A stretch of 64,000 nucleotides of DNA from an uncultured SAR86 cluster bacterium (GCA_902557965.1 CACECK010000003.1:1-64000); one strand, 5' to 3'. Positions 44,841 through 54,752 are shown, numbered from the stretch's first letter. Translations and numbers: made by a program. The notes: generated from the sequence alone by a model not told the origin.

Positions 44841-45872
44841 TTAAGAAAAAATTATTTCTTTATTGTCAGATCTTTCCTTAACTTCGCCAATCTTATAACA
44901 CTTAAAATTCATTTGTGATATTTCATTGCGAATAACTTCTTCATCAGCAACATCCACAATGAGTACCATGCCAATTCCACAATTAAATATTCTATACATA
45001 TTATCAATCGAAATATCACCCTCTGATTGCAGCCAATTAAATAAAGACGGAATCTCCCAACTAGTAGTGTCTATTTCAATAGAGAGATTATCAGGAATGG
45101 ATCTTGGTAAATTTTCAGTCAAGCCACCGCCAGTGATGTGCGATATGGCATTAATATTATGATTTTGAGTAATTGAGGCAATTAGCCTTGGATATAAAAT
45201 TGTAGGTTTAAGAGCTTCTAATGCAATCATATTTTTTTCTTCAAATGGTTTTTTTGATTCTGAGATGACCTTTCTTATTAGTGAAAATCCATTTGAGTGA
45301 GGACCGCTGGACTCAATACCAATTAAAACATTTCCTTTTGTTACATTCTCTTTTTTGAGAATTTGTTTCTTCTCAACACAACCAACTGAAAAACCAGCTA
45401 GATCAAAATTATCGCCTACATAGTGACCAGGCATCTCAGCAGTTTCACCTCCAAGCAGAGCACAATCAGAATCCAAACAAGCTCCAGCTATACTTTTTAT
45501 TACTTTTGCTGCTTCATTCACATTCAATTTTGAGGCGGCATAGTAATCAAGGAAAAATAACGGCCTAGCTCCACAAACAACTAGATCATTTACACACATC
45601 GCTACCAAGTCCTGACCAATACCTTCAAGTTGACCATATTCTTGTGCTAAAGACACTTTTGTACCTACACCATCAGTGCATGCGACAAGGACAGGCTCAT
45701 TAAATTCGTTACCGAGTTCAATCATTCCAGCAAATCCACCAATATTTCCAAGAACTTTATCGTTAAGTGTTGAGGAAACATCAGTTTTAATAAGTTCTAC
45801 AAGTTTATTACCTGCATCTATGTCAACACCAGCAGACTTATAAGGATCATTTTCTATAATTTCTTTTGTCAT
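44841..45872 (-). CDS. purM: Phosphoribosylformylglycinamidine cyclo-ligase (AIR synthetase)
   Basis: This 343-residue enzyme closes the imidazole ring of purines using ATP. Motifs include YKSAGVDIDAGNKLV at 12-26, CTDGVGTKVSLA, the ATP-binding CVNDLVVCGARPLFFLDY and GGETAEMPGHY, and HITGGGLTENLPR. It forms an operon with purN and the DUF3108 gene, divergent from a DUF2066-pgsA-hda operon, the standard gammaproteobacterial arrangement. Confidence 0.97.
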   Translation of the reverse strand: MTKEIIENDPYKSAGVDIDAGNKLVELIKTDVSSTLNDKVLGNIGGFAGMIELGNEFNEPVLVACTDGVGTKVSLAQEYGQLEGIGQDLVAMCVNDLVVCGARPLFFLDYYAASKLNVNEAAKVIKSIAGACLDSDCALLGGETAEMPGHYVGDNFDLAGFSVGCVEKKQILKKENVTKGNVLIGIESSGPHSNGFSLIRKVISESKKPFEEKNMIALEALKPTILYPRLIASITQNHNINAISHITGGGLTENLPRSIPDNLSIEIDTTSWEIPSLFNWLQSEGDISIDNMYRIFNCGIGMVLIVDVADEEVIRNEISQMNFKCYKIGEVKERSDNKEIIFS

Positions 45873-45886
45873 TTAAAATATCAAAT

Positions 45887-46921
45887 ATGAATTTTATCTT
45901 TATGAAAAATATTAAATACTGTTTATTGTGTCTTATTATCTTTTCTAATACATCCTTTGGAAAGGACTTTACAGAACTTTTTACTATTTATGAACCAGTA
46001 GCAGATACTAAGCAAATAGAGAAATCTATTAATAAATCATTCAATATAATGGTTTATAGACTTAGCGGTAGCTCTTCTCCATCTAATATATGGAAAATAA
46101 TTAACGCTGGAAACACAAGAAAAGATTTTATTTCAAGTTACTCCATAGAAAATAGAGATAATATTAGTTATCTTAAAGTTAATTTTGATAAAGATCTTTT
46201 AATAGAAAAATTTAAAGAACTTAATATACAAATTATTGGCAATTCAAGGCCTGTAGTCTTAATTATTATTAAAATGGAAACAGGTGCATCAGACCCATAT
46301 TTTATATCCAACTATAGTGAGGAACATACGTTAGATACCTTGATTAAAAATTCATTAAAAAATTTTTCAGATCAAAGAGGGATTTTTATGGAGCTTCCTG
46401 ATCTAGATTTAGTTGATAAGGTTAATCTTCTAAATTATAAGAAATTAATAGATTCTAAAAATTTTATTTCTTCAAAATATGAGTCAGACAAAGTCATCGC
46501 AATTGATTTAACAAAAATCGGTTTAACAAGTTGGTCTGTAAGAGGAGATATTAATTTTGAATATAATGATATTAACTTTAATAACCATTTTATATCTGCT
46601 TTCAACTCTTTAATTGATAGTGAGGTAGATTCATTATTGCAAGATAATCTAATTGATATCTCTCAAGAAAGTTTTATAGAGATTAAAGTTAAAAATGTTT
46701 TTACATTGAAAGACTATCAAAACTCTAAAAGTCTTATAGAAAGACTAGTAGGAGCAAATTATCTAAGTATAGAAAGCTTTAATGCAAATACAATTACATA
46801 CAAATTAAGTATATATGGTGACTACAAGAGCATCGAAAAACAATTATCAGATAGTAGTTTTTTTGAAATTGTAAATAGCTCTTTCAATGATGACTATTTA
46901 CATTTAGCATACAAGAAATGA
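45887..46921 (+). CDS. DUF2066 exported protein
   Basis: This protein of about 344 residues has a signal peptide (KYCLLCLIIFSNTSFG) followed by a region with FTIYEPVADTKQIEKSINKSF and MVYRLSGSSSPS as in DUF2066 proteins, which always neighbour purM and hda in gammaproteobacteria. Function unknown. ATG 45887 is used; ATG 45902 is equally good, and an upstream TTG at 45866 is unlikely. The stop overlaps the next start (ATGA). Confidence 0.78.
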   Translation: MNFIFMKNIKYCLLCLIIFSNTSFGKDFTELFTIYEPVADTKQIEKSINKSFNIMVYRLSGSSSPSNIWKIINAGNTRKDFISSYSIENRDNISYLKVNFDKDLLIEKFKELNIQIIGNSRPVVLIIIKMETGASDPYFISNYSEEHTLDTLIKNSLKNFSDQRGIFMELPDLDLVDKVNLLNYKKLIDSKNFISSKYESDKVIAIDLTKIGLTSWSVRGDINFEYNDINFNNHFISAFNSLIDSEVDSLLQDNLIDISQESFIEIKVKNVFTLKDYQNSKSLIERLVGANYLSIESFNANTITYKLSIYGDYKSIEKQLSDSSFFEIVNSSFNDDYLHLAYKK

Positions 46922-47469
46922 CCAAATATTTTATTTTTATACCAAATCTGCTCTCAATAATAAGGATTGCCTTGGTCTACCCAATTCTCAACAATATATA
47001 TTTAGGAAATTTTAAAATAAGTGTTATATTTTTTTTAGTTGCATCATTAACAGATGCTCTAGATGGATTTCTTGCCAGAAAGATGCATTGGCAAACTGAT
47101 CTGGGTCAAATCCTTGATCCTGTAGCTGACAAACTTTTATTATCTGGAACTATTTTTATTCTCTGGTTGAATAACTATATTCCTTTTTATATTTTTATAA
47201 TATTCATTAGCAGAGATGCCGCTATTTTAATTGGCGCAGCAATTCAAATGTCTATTATTGAATCTGATACTCCCGCGCCTAATCTTTTAGGAAAATTAAC
47301 GACAAGTCTTCAAATTATTTACATTTCACTAATATTTTTAAATGAAATTTTTGGATTAAATCTAACATTTAATTTTTTAGATGTTCTGATAATCTTTGTA
47401 ACATTGTTAAGTTTGTTGGTTTATGCTCTTAATTGGTACAAAGACCTCCGTAAATATCATAATGAATAG
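46918..47469 (+). CDS. CDP-alcohol phosphatidyltransferase (PgsA-like)
   Basis: This 183-residue inner-membrane enzyme carries the family signature within DALDGFLARKMHWQTDLGQILDPVADK (DGx2ARx8Gx3Dx3D) near 42-68, plus about five helices. The likely product is phosphatidylglycerophosphate from CDP-diacylglycerol and glycerol-3-phosphate, but the exact acceptor cannot be read. It overlaps the DUF2066 stop by 4 bases and hda by 8. Confidence 0.9.
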   Translation: MTKYFIFIPNLLSIIRIALVYPILNNIYLGNFKISVIFFLVASLTDALDGFLARKMHWQTDLGQILDPVADKLLLSGTIFILWLNNYIPFYIFIIFISRDAAILIGAAIQMSIIESDTPAPNLLGKLTTSLQIIYISLIFLNEIFGLNLTFNFLDVLIIFVTLLSLLVYALNWYKDLRKYHNE

Positions 47470-48139
47470 ACCTCAGCAGTTAACCTTCCCTTGGAGCAAA
47501 CCAAATAAATCTAATTTTAATGAATATTATTTTGATGATGTAAATAAGGAACTCCAAAAGAAAATATTAGAACATGAAGACATAGTTTTATACGGTATAA
47601 GAAAAATTGGTAAAACTTATCTATTACAAGCCTTATGTAATTATTATGCAGATAAAAATAAAACAAGTTTATTCATTCCACTTGCAGAAGTTTCTTCTTT
47701 TGACACATCCATTTTTGATTCAATTGAAAACATGGATATTATTTGTATTGATGATGTGGATGCAATCAAGGGAATTCATGAATGGGAAGTTGCACTGTTT
47801 AACTTAATCAATAATTCTTTAATATCTGGATGCAGATTAGTATTTGGGTCATCGCAAAACCCAACTTCTATAAATTTTTCTTTGAGCGATCTAGATTCAA
47901 GAATAAGAAAAATCAATTCGACAGAGGTTCTTCCAATTAATAATGCAAATTTACAAGAGGCAGTAAAAAAAATATCACAATTAAGATCTATTAGATTGGG
48001 TGAGAAAGAGCTTAATTATATAATTACTTATACTGAAAGGAGCATGGATAACCTAATTGATATTCTTAATAAGTTGGATGACCTATCAATAGAACAAAAA
48101 AGAAAAATTACTATACCTTTAATTAAAGAGATTATTTAG
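47462..48139 (+). CDS. hda: DnaA regulatory inactivator Hda
   Basis: This 225-residue AAA+ protein works with the beta clamp to stimulate ATP hydrolysis by DnaA. The N-terminal clamp-binding motif is QLTFPW (6-11), like QLSLPL in E. coli. A P-loop GIRKIGKT near 45-52 and Walker B IICIDDVDAI near 95 follow, then SDLDSRIRK with the arginine finger. The ATG at 47462 is chosen because it begins the clamp motif; an upstream TTG lies inside the preceding gene. Confidence 0.9.
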   Translation: MNRPQQLTFPWSKPNKSNFNEYYFDDVNKELQKKILEHEDIVLYGIRKIGKTYLLQALCNYYADKNKTSLFIPLAEVSSFDTSIFDSIENMDIICIDDVDAIKGIHEWEVALFNLINNSLISGCRLVFGSSQNPTSINFSLSDLDSRIRKINSTEVLPINNANLQEAVKKISQLRSIRLGEKELNYIITYTERSMDNLIDILNKLDDLSIEQKRKITIPLIKEII

Positions 48140-49970
48140 CTTCAAAATACTCACATTCAAAACAATATGAAATTATATTAATCTCTTTTTCTTTATCGAT
48201 AAACTTGTAATCATTATTCAATAAATCTATTACTGCTTTAGTATTTTTTCCCAAGTCAAATTTAACATTTAAGTTTTCTATAAGCTCTGAAAGAAAGGCT
48301 TCAAAAGGATCTAATTCTTTATAATATTGGATAACTTTATAATCTTCGATGTCTGCAAGTATTGAAGCCGCATTCAATGCATCGTCTAGGTCCCCAATTT
48401 TATCTACTAGACCAAGTTGCAATGCTTTTTTACCTGACCAAATTCTGCCTTTTGCAACTGCATGTACTTCTTCGTATTTCATATTCCTATTTAAGGAAAC
48501 TTTATCTACAAAATTATCATAAGTATTGTCAACTGATGCTTGAATTGCATTTTTAACGCTTTCAGGCATTGGTGATCTTGGATCCCATTCACCAGCTTTT
48601 GTTGAGCTAGTACCATCAACCTGAATTCCAACCCAATCATATAAATTTTCAAATGTTGGTATGGTTGCATAAACACCTATTGATCCAGTCAATGTCTCGT
48701 TTTTAGCCCATATTTCATCTGAAAGAGTTGTGACCCAAACCCCACCTGACGCTGCTATGTCACCCATTGAACTTACAATTGGTCTGTTTGTATCCTTGAA
48801 TTCCTGCAATGCATTGGTGATTAATTCACTTGCATAAACACCACCACCAGGACTATTAACTCTTAAAACAAGAGCTTTCACATCATCATCTTTTATAGCT
48901 TTTCTAATGTTTTTTACTATTGTATCCGAGCCTGCAACTCCGAATGATGCTTCGCCAGTAGTTATGGCGCCCTCGACACTTACAACAGCTATTTTATTTT
49001 CAGATGTACTTTCTTCTTTTTTAAAAGTTGATAAATATTCATATATAGAAACAGCATCTGGAAGTTTAGTTTTGTCATTATCTTCATTTGGATACTGTTC
49101 AAAAAACCAATGACGCAGTTCCTCGACAGTGAAAACCATATCAACAAGTCCCCAATTTAATGCAATTTGTGATGATTCAGGCTCAGTAAGTGATAATTCA
49201 AAAAATCTATCACCATATTCTTGAATAGTACCTTCAGGAAGCTCTCTGGCAGTTTCCATGAAACCAGTCATTTTATTCCATAGCGGTAAAGCAAAATCAT
49301 TCCAAGAGGTTTTATCTTCTTCTGACATATTATTTCTAGTATATGGTTCAGGTCCTGTTTTCCATTCTCCCGAAATAAAAACGTGCTGATTAAGTTTTAT
49401 ATTTTCGTATAAATCTTTAACATATTCTCTTTTTCTCGAAAAGCCAAAAGAGCCAACTGTACCGTATTTGTTGAGAATAATTTCATTTGCTTGTGAGCTT
49501 ATAAGATAGGCATTATTTCCAAAGATTTCTCCATAAGCTATTACTCTTTTACCATTATCTTTAACATTTTTTACAGCATTAGCTAAATCAAATGCAGATG
49601 CATAATACATGCTTAACTCTGATACATTTATGTATACTGCTTGTAATGAGTCGTCGGTAGCTGCATTTGTAAGAACTTCAATGAGATCATCTAATTCATG
49701 CTGCTTAATGTCAGTTGAACCTAAAAGAAGAGAGTCAAGAGAAGTAGACGAAGTCGAAGAACTATCTACTACAACACCCACTGGCTTAAACCATAAAATT
49801 TTGTCTTGAATGTCAATTTCCTCTTTAGTTTCGAACATCGAACCCAATATTCCAAACATTGATACTGTTAACAATATAAGCACTACAACAGTGAAAGAAT
49901 TCAATAAAATCTTTCTTGTTAGTGATAAGAATGTATCTGCCTTAGACCAAATTGATTTTGCCTTACTCAT
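48132..49970 (-). CDS. sppA: Signal peptide peptidase SppA (protease IV)
   Basis: This 612-residue two-domain membrane protease degrades cleaved signal peptides. It has one N-terminal membrane helix (about 17-44), an N-terminal domain with YGTVGSFGFSRKREYVKDLY carrying the expected catalytic Lys, and a C-terminal domain with VNSPGGGVYASE and SMGDIAASGGVWV carrying the catalytic Ser. The length matches the E. coli 67K form (618). The 3' end overlaps hda by 8 bases. Confidence 0.95.
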   Translation of the reverse strand: MSKAKSIWSKADTFLSLTRKILLNSFTVVVLILLTVSMFGILGSMFETKEEIDIQDKILWFKPVGVVVDSSSTSSTSLDSLLLGSTDIKQHELDDLIEVLTNAATDDSLQAVYINVSELSMYYASAFDLANAVKNVKDNGKRVIAYGEIFGNNAYLISSQANEIILNKYGTVGSFGFSRKREYVKDLYENIKLNQHVFISGEWKTGPEPYTRNNMSEEDKTSWNDFALPLWNKMTGFMETARELPEGTIQEYGDRFFELSLTEPESSQIALNWGLVDMVFTVEELRHWFFEQYPNEDNDKTKLPDAVSIYEYLSTFKKEESTSENKIAVVSVEGAITTGEASFGVAGSDTIVKNIRKAIKDDDVKALVLRVNSPGGGVYASELITNALQEFKDTNRPIVSSMGDIAASGGVWVTTLSDEIWAKNETLTGSIGVYATIPTFENLYDWVGIQVDGTSSTKAGEWDPRSPMPESVKNAIQASVDNTYDNFVDKVSLNRNMKYEEVHAVAKGRIWSGKKALQLGLVDKIGDLDDALNAASILADIEDYKVIQYYKELDPFEAFLSELIENLNVKFDLGKNTKAVIDLLNNDYKFIDKEKEINIISYCFECEYFEAK

Positions 49971-50029
49971 TAATTTTTCTCCAAACGGGTGATGATAATA
50001 TGCTATTAAATAGACTAAGTAAAATAGTT

Positions 50030-50362
50030 TTAGTTCATTCTGCTTATTATTTTTGGACCAAACATAATTTGAATAAAAAGAAGACTTACAAAGATTAGTT
50101 CTGCTACATCAAGCCAAAATGCAGATGCTCCAAAAACTCTTATTGAAGATGATAAGAAATATATAAGCAACACAAAACAAAACCATTGGTATGATTTGAT
50201 ATTCAGTCTGATTATAAATATGTAAAAAGTTATTAAAGGAAATGCCCAGAGCAAGAATAAAATAATATCGATTCTTTCAAGAACAACATTAGTAATTTTT
50301 AATATAAATAGAGTGAAAAAAATAACATTTGTAATGAGCATATATTTTTTAATGCTAAGCAT
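50030..50362 (-). CDS. DUF2069 membrane protein
   Basis: This 110-residue protein has four helices. RIDIILFLLWAFPLITFYIF and SIRVFGASAFWLDVAELIF fit DUF2069, a family that usually neighbours wrbA in gammaproteobacteria. Function unknown. Its start overlaps the wrbA 3' end by 8 bases. Confidence 0.82.
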   Translation of the reverse strand: MLSIKKYMLITNVIFFTLFILKITNVVLERIDIILFLLWAFPLITFYIFIIRLNIKSYQWFCFVLLIYFLSSSIRVFGASAFWLDVAELIFVSLLFIQIMFGPKIISRMN

Positions 50363-50951
50363 TAATTTTATTCACTAGATTTGCTAATCTTTTACCAGAT
50401 TTTTTTGCTATCTGATATTCATCATTGGTTAGTTCATTAGATGAATTAAAACCTTCAACATGTGATGCTCCGTATGGAGTTCCGCCAGACTTTGTTTTAT
50501 TAAGTTCTGAAAATGAGTAGGGAGTTCCGCATACAATCATGCCTTGGTGAAGCATGTATGTAAGAATATTAAATAATGTGATCTCTTGTCCTCCGTGCAT
50601 TGATCCAGTTGATGTAAATGCAATTCCAGGTTTATCTTCCAATGAATTAGTTGCCCAAAGATCTCCAGTTGAATCCAAAAAATACTTCAAAGGAGCTGCC
50701 ATTGATCCAAACCTGGTTGGAGTTCCAATCGCAATAGCACTGCAATTAATTAGATCTTCTTTTGTACAATATATTTCACCTTCTTCTGGAATTGCAGGCT
50801 CAACTTTTTCAGAATTTGCGGAAATTTTTGGAACAGTCCTTATTTTGACATTCATTCCAGTATCTTCAGCACCATCGGCAATAGCATGGGCGATATTCTT
50901 AACCGAGCCAGAAGCTGAATAGAATAATACTAATAAAAAATTGTTTTCCAT
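50355..50951 (-). CDS. wrbA: NAD(P)H:quinone oxidoreductase WrbA
   Basis: This 198-residue flavodoxin-like FMN enzyme reduces quinones by two electrons. It has FMN loops FYSASGSVKNIAHAIADGAE (10-29), AIGTPTRFGSMAAPLKYFLDSTG (about 73-95) and FTSTGSMHGGQEITLFNILTYMLHQGM (about 108-134), all diagnostic of WrbA. It is first in a two-gene operon with the DUF2069 gene. Confidence 0.94.
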   Translation of the reverse strand: MENNFLLVLFYSASGSVKNIAHAIADGAEDTGMNVKIRTVPKISANSEKVEPAIPEEGEIYCTKEDLINCSAIAIGTPTRFGSMAAPLKYFLDSTGDLWATNSLEDKPGIAFTSTGSMHGGQEITLFNILTYMLHQGMIVCGTPYSFSELNKTKSGGTPYGASHVEGFNSSNELTNDEYQIAKKSGKRLANLVNKINA

Positions 50952-50987
50952 ATTTACTTTTACAGTAATGTTTATATTATGTAAGCG

Positions 50988-51440
50988 ATGAAGTATAAGA
51001 TTATACAGCTTTTGTGTTTAGTAGCTCTCATAAGTTGTCAAAAAAATGACATTGAAGTTTTCAATGGCACTAATACAAGTATTGATAAACTCAATGGGAA
51101 TTGGATAGTTGTAAATTACTGGGCAGACTGGTGTGCTCCTTGTATAAAAGAAATACCTGAGCTAAATGAATTTGCTGATGAAAATAACGATGTAGTTGTT
51201 TATACATTTAACTTTGATCAGCTTGAAGTAGATGATCTAAAGCCAATTGCAAAAAAATTTAATATAGAAGTACCTTCATTATTAACACATCCTAGAGATA
51301 TATGGGGAATATCGACTCCGCCTGCAGTTCCTGCAACCTTTTTTATAAATCCAAATGGTGAGATATCATTATCACTTTTTAGGCCTCAGACAAAAGACGA
51401 ACTAAATAGTATTTTTTTTGATTTAAAGCAGGGTTTTTAA
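50988..51440 (+). CDS. TlpA-like thioredoxin lipoprotein
   Basis: This 150-residue protein has a lipoprotein signal (lipobox LISCQ, Cys near 17) and a thioredoxin domain with active site WADWCAPCIKEIPEL near 44-58, then VPATFFINPNG near 118. It is a periplasmic thiol-disulfide reductase anchored in a membrane. A TATTAT box at 50975-50980 ends 8 bases before the ATG, so the mRNA may be nearly leaderless. It overlaps the convergent M23 gene by 18 bases. Confidence 0.85.
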   Translation: MKYKIIQLLCLVALISCQKNDIEVFNGTNTSIDKLNGNWIVVNYWADWCAPCIKEIPELNEFADENNDVVVYTFNFDQLEVDDLKPIAKKFNIEVPSLLTHPRDIWGISTPPAVPATFFINPNGEISLSLFRPQTKDELNSIFFDLKQGF

Positions 51441-52205
51441 ATAACCATCTTTTATTAAAGATTCTGGATTTATTCTTACTTTTTCGTAATAGACCGTCCA
51501 ATGAAGATGCGGACCAGTAACTCTTCCTGTTGAACCCACTTCACCAATTTTTTGACCTTTATTTAAAATATCACCCTCACTAACAGAAACAGAAGAGAGA
51601 TGGCTATAAGAGCTAATCAAGCCTCGTCCATGATCAATAACTATAAAATTTCCTGAATAAAAAAAATTACCTATTAATATTATCTTTCCATCTTCGGGAG
51701 CAAATACTGTTGTTCCTTCTGGAGCTGCAATATCAAGCGCTAAATGAGGAGAGCGGGGAGAGTCATTAATAAATCTTTTCTTACCATATCTGCTTGAAAT
51801 TATTCCTTGCACTGGATTTATAAAATCAAACTTTGGCATCATTTCTTTTGAATAAGACTGAAGAGCTTTCTTAATGATTGATGATTCTTTTATAGTTCTT
51901 TCTCTGTCCTGATCGCTAAGGTTTACAAGGGCATTATTCGTTATAGTTATTCTAGATTCACCAAAATCTTTTTTTTGAATGAATATCCTTGAATTGTTGA
52001 ATTCAACATATTCCCCTTGTTTTAAATATGAGAGGGGTACTAATTTATAAAAGCTATCATTTATTTTTATAAAACTAGTTGTTTCATCAAAATTATTAAT
52101 ATCCACTTTTATAGCGAATAGCTCTCCAGGCTGTCCAATATTCTCAGATAAAAGATTCAAGCTTAAAGAAAATAATATGATGTATTTAAAAAAATAATTA
52201 TTCAT
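51423..52205 (-). CDS. M23 family peptidoglycan endopeptidase
   Basis: This 260-residue exported peptidase has a signal peptide (1-22), an intermediate domain, and a C-terminal LytM domain with zinc ligands in SPHLALDIAAPEGT and GPHLHWTVYYE. It cuts peptide cross-links in the wall. The ATG at 52205 overlaps the xseA stop; an earlier in-frame ATG at 52229 would remove the signal-peptide start. Confidence 0.9.
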   Translation of the reverse strand: MNNYFFKYIILFSLSLNLLSENIGQPGELFAIKVDINNFDETTSFIKINDSFYKLVPLSYLKQGEYVEFNNSRIFIQKKDFGESRITITNNALVNLSDQDRERTIKESSIIKKALQSYSKEMMPKFDFINPVQGIISSRYGKKRFINDSPRSPHLALDIAAPEGTTVFAPEDGKIILIGNFFYSGNFIVIDHGRGLISSYSHLSSVSVSEGDILNKGQKIGEVGSTGRVTGPHLHWTVYYEKVRINPESLIKDGYLKTLL

Positions 52206-53562
52206 TTTTATTTTTAACATCAACTTCAAGAGTCCCTTTGCTGAGCCTTGCTTTTAAGAGCTCTCCTCTTGATACCTCTTTAGAGCTTTTTATTGCTTTG
52301 CCGCTATCATTTGTCACAATGGCATAACCTCTATCTAATATAGACAATGGATTTAGAATATCTAAATTCTTATTTAACTCAATAAGTTGATTATTAAAAA
52401 GTTTAAATTTTGTAGAGATTATTTTTTTTAGGACATCATTAAACACAACAACTTGTTTATTTAAATCTATTAATTTTTTTTCAGGACTAAAGCTATTTAT
52501 GCCTTTTGATAAAAGATTAATAGCATTTTTGTAGTTAGCTATTATAAGTTTCTGATTTTGATGAAGCCGTAAATCAACGTTATCGATGCTTTGGGAAATT
52601 TCTCTTAATTTTGTTAAAGGGTTTTTAAGTTTAGCTTTTTTATTATCGATGTGTAGTTTCAGATTTTCAATCTTTTGTAATATATTTCGTTCTAAATTGA
52701 GTTCAATCTCACTAAATCTATCTTGTAATTGAAAATTAAATTCTGTGATTAATTCTGCAGCTGCTGTTGGAGTTGGTACTCTGATATCTGAAACAAAATC
52801 ACAAATTGTGAAATCTATTTCATGCCCAACACCTGAAATGGTAGGAATGGGAAAATTAAATATTTCTCTTGCTAGCTCTTCATTATTAAAGCACCACAAA
52901 TCTTCTATAGAACCACCACCTCTTGCAAACACCACAAGATCAACAGGGTTTGATTCATTTTTTTTATTAAAATCTATTATTCGTTCCATAGCCTTTAATA
53001 TTGACACATGCGCATTATCGCCTTGAACTGTTGCTTCACTAACTAAAATCTTTGTTGAAGGTGCTCTTCTATTAACTGTTGAAATAATATCTTGGAAAGC
53101 AGCAGTCGACAGTGATGTAATAATTCCAATATGTTTTGGTGACTCAGGTATATCAACTTTTTTATCACGATTAAAAAGACCTTCGCTATCAAGTTTTTTC
53201 TTAAGAGCTTCAAACTGCTGCATCAAGTTTCCTTCTCCCGCAGGCTTAATGCTTTTTACAATTAATTGATAGTCGCCTCTTGGAGCGTAAAGGCTGACTT
53301 GTCCTTTGAGCACGCATTTGTCTCCATTATCTGGAGAAAAATTTAATTTAAGGTTTTGATTTTTAAACATGGCGCATCTAATAGCACCATCTTCATCTTT
53401 AAGAGTGAAATAGATATGCCCAGAGCTAGGCCTGGCTAAATTTGAAATCTCACCTATTACAGAAATGTTTTGAAAATTATTTTCTAGCAAATACTTTGCA
53501 GATTTATTTAATTCTCCTACTGAGATTATTTCCTCATTCTGTCTTACAATGTCATTTTGCAT
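52198..53562 (-). CDS. xseA: Exodeoxyribonuclease VII large subunit
   Basis: This 454-residue protein has the OB-fold (about 13-105) with VIGEISNLARPSSGHIYFTLKD, then the catalytic domain with RGGGSIEDLWCFNNEELA and GHEIDFTICDFVSDIRVPTPTAAAE, and a long C-terminal coiled coil. With XseB it degrades single-stranded DNA. It overlaps the M23 gene by 8 bases. Confidence 0.96.
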   Translation of the reverse strand: MQNDIVRQNEEIISVGELNKSAKYLLENNFQNISVIGEISNLARPSSGHIYFTLKDEDGAIRCAMFKNQNLKLNFSPDNGDKCVLKGQVSLYAPRGDYQLIVKSIKPAGEGNLMQQFEALKKKLDSEGLFNRDKKVDIPESPKHIGIITSLSTAAFQDIISTVNRRAPSTKILVSEATVQGDNAHVSILKAMERIIDFNKKNESNPVDLVVFARGGGSIEDLWCFNNEELAREIFNFPIPTISGVGHEIDFTICDFVSDIRVPTPTAAAELITEFNFQLQDRFSEIELNLERNILQKIENLKLHIDNKKAKLKNPLTKLREISQSIDNVDLRLHQNQKLIIANYKNAINLLSKGINSFSPEKKLIDLNKQVVVFNDVLKKIISTKFKLFNNQLIELNKNLDILNPLSILDRGYAIVTNDSGKAIKSSKEVSRGELLKARLSKGTLEVDVKNKNE

Positions 53563-53579
53563 CTATAAAGTATAACTTT

Positions 53580-54479
53580 ATGAAAACTAATTTTCACCGG
53601 ACTAATTATTTTCTTATTCTTTCACTAGGTGCAACCTTAATTGGCTTTGCACCAATATTTGTGAAATGGAGTTCGTTAACTCCATCTGCTATATCTTTTT
53701 ATAGGATGTTTCTTGCAATTCCTTTCTTGTTTATTTTGAACTACAGCTTAAACAAAAGACTTCTTTTTAAAGTTAAAAATAAAAAAACTATATTCTATTC
53801 AGCATTAGCCTCTCTTGCATTCACAACAGACCTGACGTTGTGGCATTTTAGTATGGATATAACTTCAGTTTCTAATGCAACAATCATTGTGAATTCAGCA
53901 CCTATATTTGTTGCAATTCTTGCTTATATTATTTTTAAAGAAAAGCCATCAAAAGGCTTTGCAATTTCCTTCTTCATTACGTATTTTGGTATTGTTGGAC
54001 TAGTTTATTTTTCAAATAATTATATAAATGGAAAAATTTTAGGTGACATATTGTGTCTCATTGCAGCTCTCTTTTATGGAATTTATCTATTAATTATTTC
54101 AAAGCTGGGTAATGAAGACTCATTAAATATAATTTTCTACACAACGCTTTTTTGTTGTATCTTTTCAACAATACCTATGTTGATTCAGGGCGGAAATTTC
54201 ATACCCAACTCATCATTTGAATGGATAAATTTATTTTCGCTAGCAATTTTATGCCAACTTGGCGGCCAGTATTTTATTACACATGGAATTGGAAAAATCC
54301 CAGCATCTGATGGTTCAATTGGACTTCTCATGCAGCCACTTACAGCGACAATTCTTGCAATCTTTTTGTTTCAAGAAGTTCTAAATATTATGCAAATGGT
54401 CTTTGTGATATTAACAATGTTTGGCATATATTTAGCAAGATTAAATATTGCAGATTCTGACATCAAACAAAGCCAATAA
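53580..54479 (+). CDS. EamA/DMT-family transporter
   Basis: This 299-residue protein has ten membrane helices in two EamA repeats: GFAPIFVKWSSLTPSAISFYR starts the first, and GDILCLIAALFYGIYLLIISK the second. It probably exports a metabolite. The ATG at 53580 is used because it begins the first helix; the frame is open from 53442 but that part lies over the xseA 5' end. Confidence 0.85.
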   Translation: MKTNFHRTNYFLILSLGATLIGFAPIFVKWSSLTPSAISFYRMFLAIPFLFILNYSLNKRLLFKVKNKKTIFYSALASLAFTTDLTLWHFSMDITSVSNATIIVNSAPIFVAILAYIIFKEKPSKGFAISFFITYFGIVGLVYFSNNYINGKILGDILCLIAALFYGIYLLIISKLGNEDSLNIIFYTTLFCCIFSTIPMLIQGGNFIPNSSFEWINLFSLAILCQLGGQYFITHGIGKIPASDGSIGLLMQPLTATILAIFLFQEVLNIMQMVFVILTMFGIYLARLNIADSDIKQSQ

Positions 54480-54496
54480 ACCATATTATTTTTTTT

Positions 54497-54515
54497 CTAA
54501 TAATAGTATTATTAG
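54497..54515 (+). other. Small palindrome before tRNA-Val
   Basis: CTAATAAT-AGT-ATTATTAG is an 8-base stem, 26 bases before tRNA-Val and 17 bases after the EamA stop. It follows, rather than precedes, an eight-T run, so it is not a normal terminator for the EamA gene. Confidence 0.35.
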
Positions 54516-54541
54516 CAACCTTAATTAATTATTAAGGAAAT

Positions 54542-54618
54542 GGGTGATTAGCTCAGTTTGGTAGAGCATCTCGTTTACACCGAGAGGGTCGGCAGTTCGA
54601 ACCTGTCATCACCCACCA
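54542..54618 (+). tRNA. tRNA-Val (anticodon TAC)
   Basis: This 77-base tRNA has acceptor GGGTGAT/ATCACCC, anticodon stem CTCG/CGAG with loop TTTACAC, variable GGGTC, T-loop TTCGAAC, discriminator A and encoded CCA. Anticodon TAC reads GTN valine codons. The anticodon loop has the usual T33, unlike the tRNA-Val(GAC) at 30999. Confidence 0.96.
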
Positions 54619-54666
54619 TTAGGTTGCAGTTTTTTAAATAATATATATATTAAGCAATCTAAAAGT

Positions 54667-54741
54667 GGTCCGGTAGTTAAACGGTTATAATTCCGCCCTG
54701 TCACGGCGGCGTTCGGGGTTCGATTCCCCGTCGGACCGCCA
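54667..54741 (+). tRNA. tRNA-Asp (anticodon GTC)
   Basis: This 75-base tRNA has acceptor GGTCCGG/TCGGACC, anticodon stem CCGCC/GGCGG with loop CTGTCAC, T-loop TTCGATT, discriminator G and encoded CCA. G73 fits aspartate identity. It lies 48 bases after tRNA-Val and may share its transcript. Confidence 0.95.
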
Positions 54742-54752
54742 TTTTATTTTTT

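Noticed and set aside
53442..53579. 46-residue N-terminal extension of the EamA transporter
   Set aside because: It lies over the conserved xseA 5' end and the first EamA helix starts just after ATG 53580.
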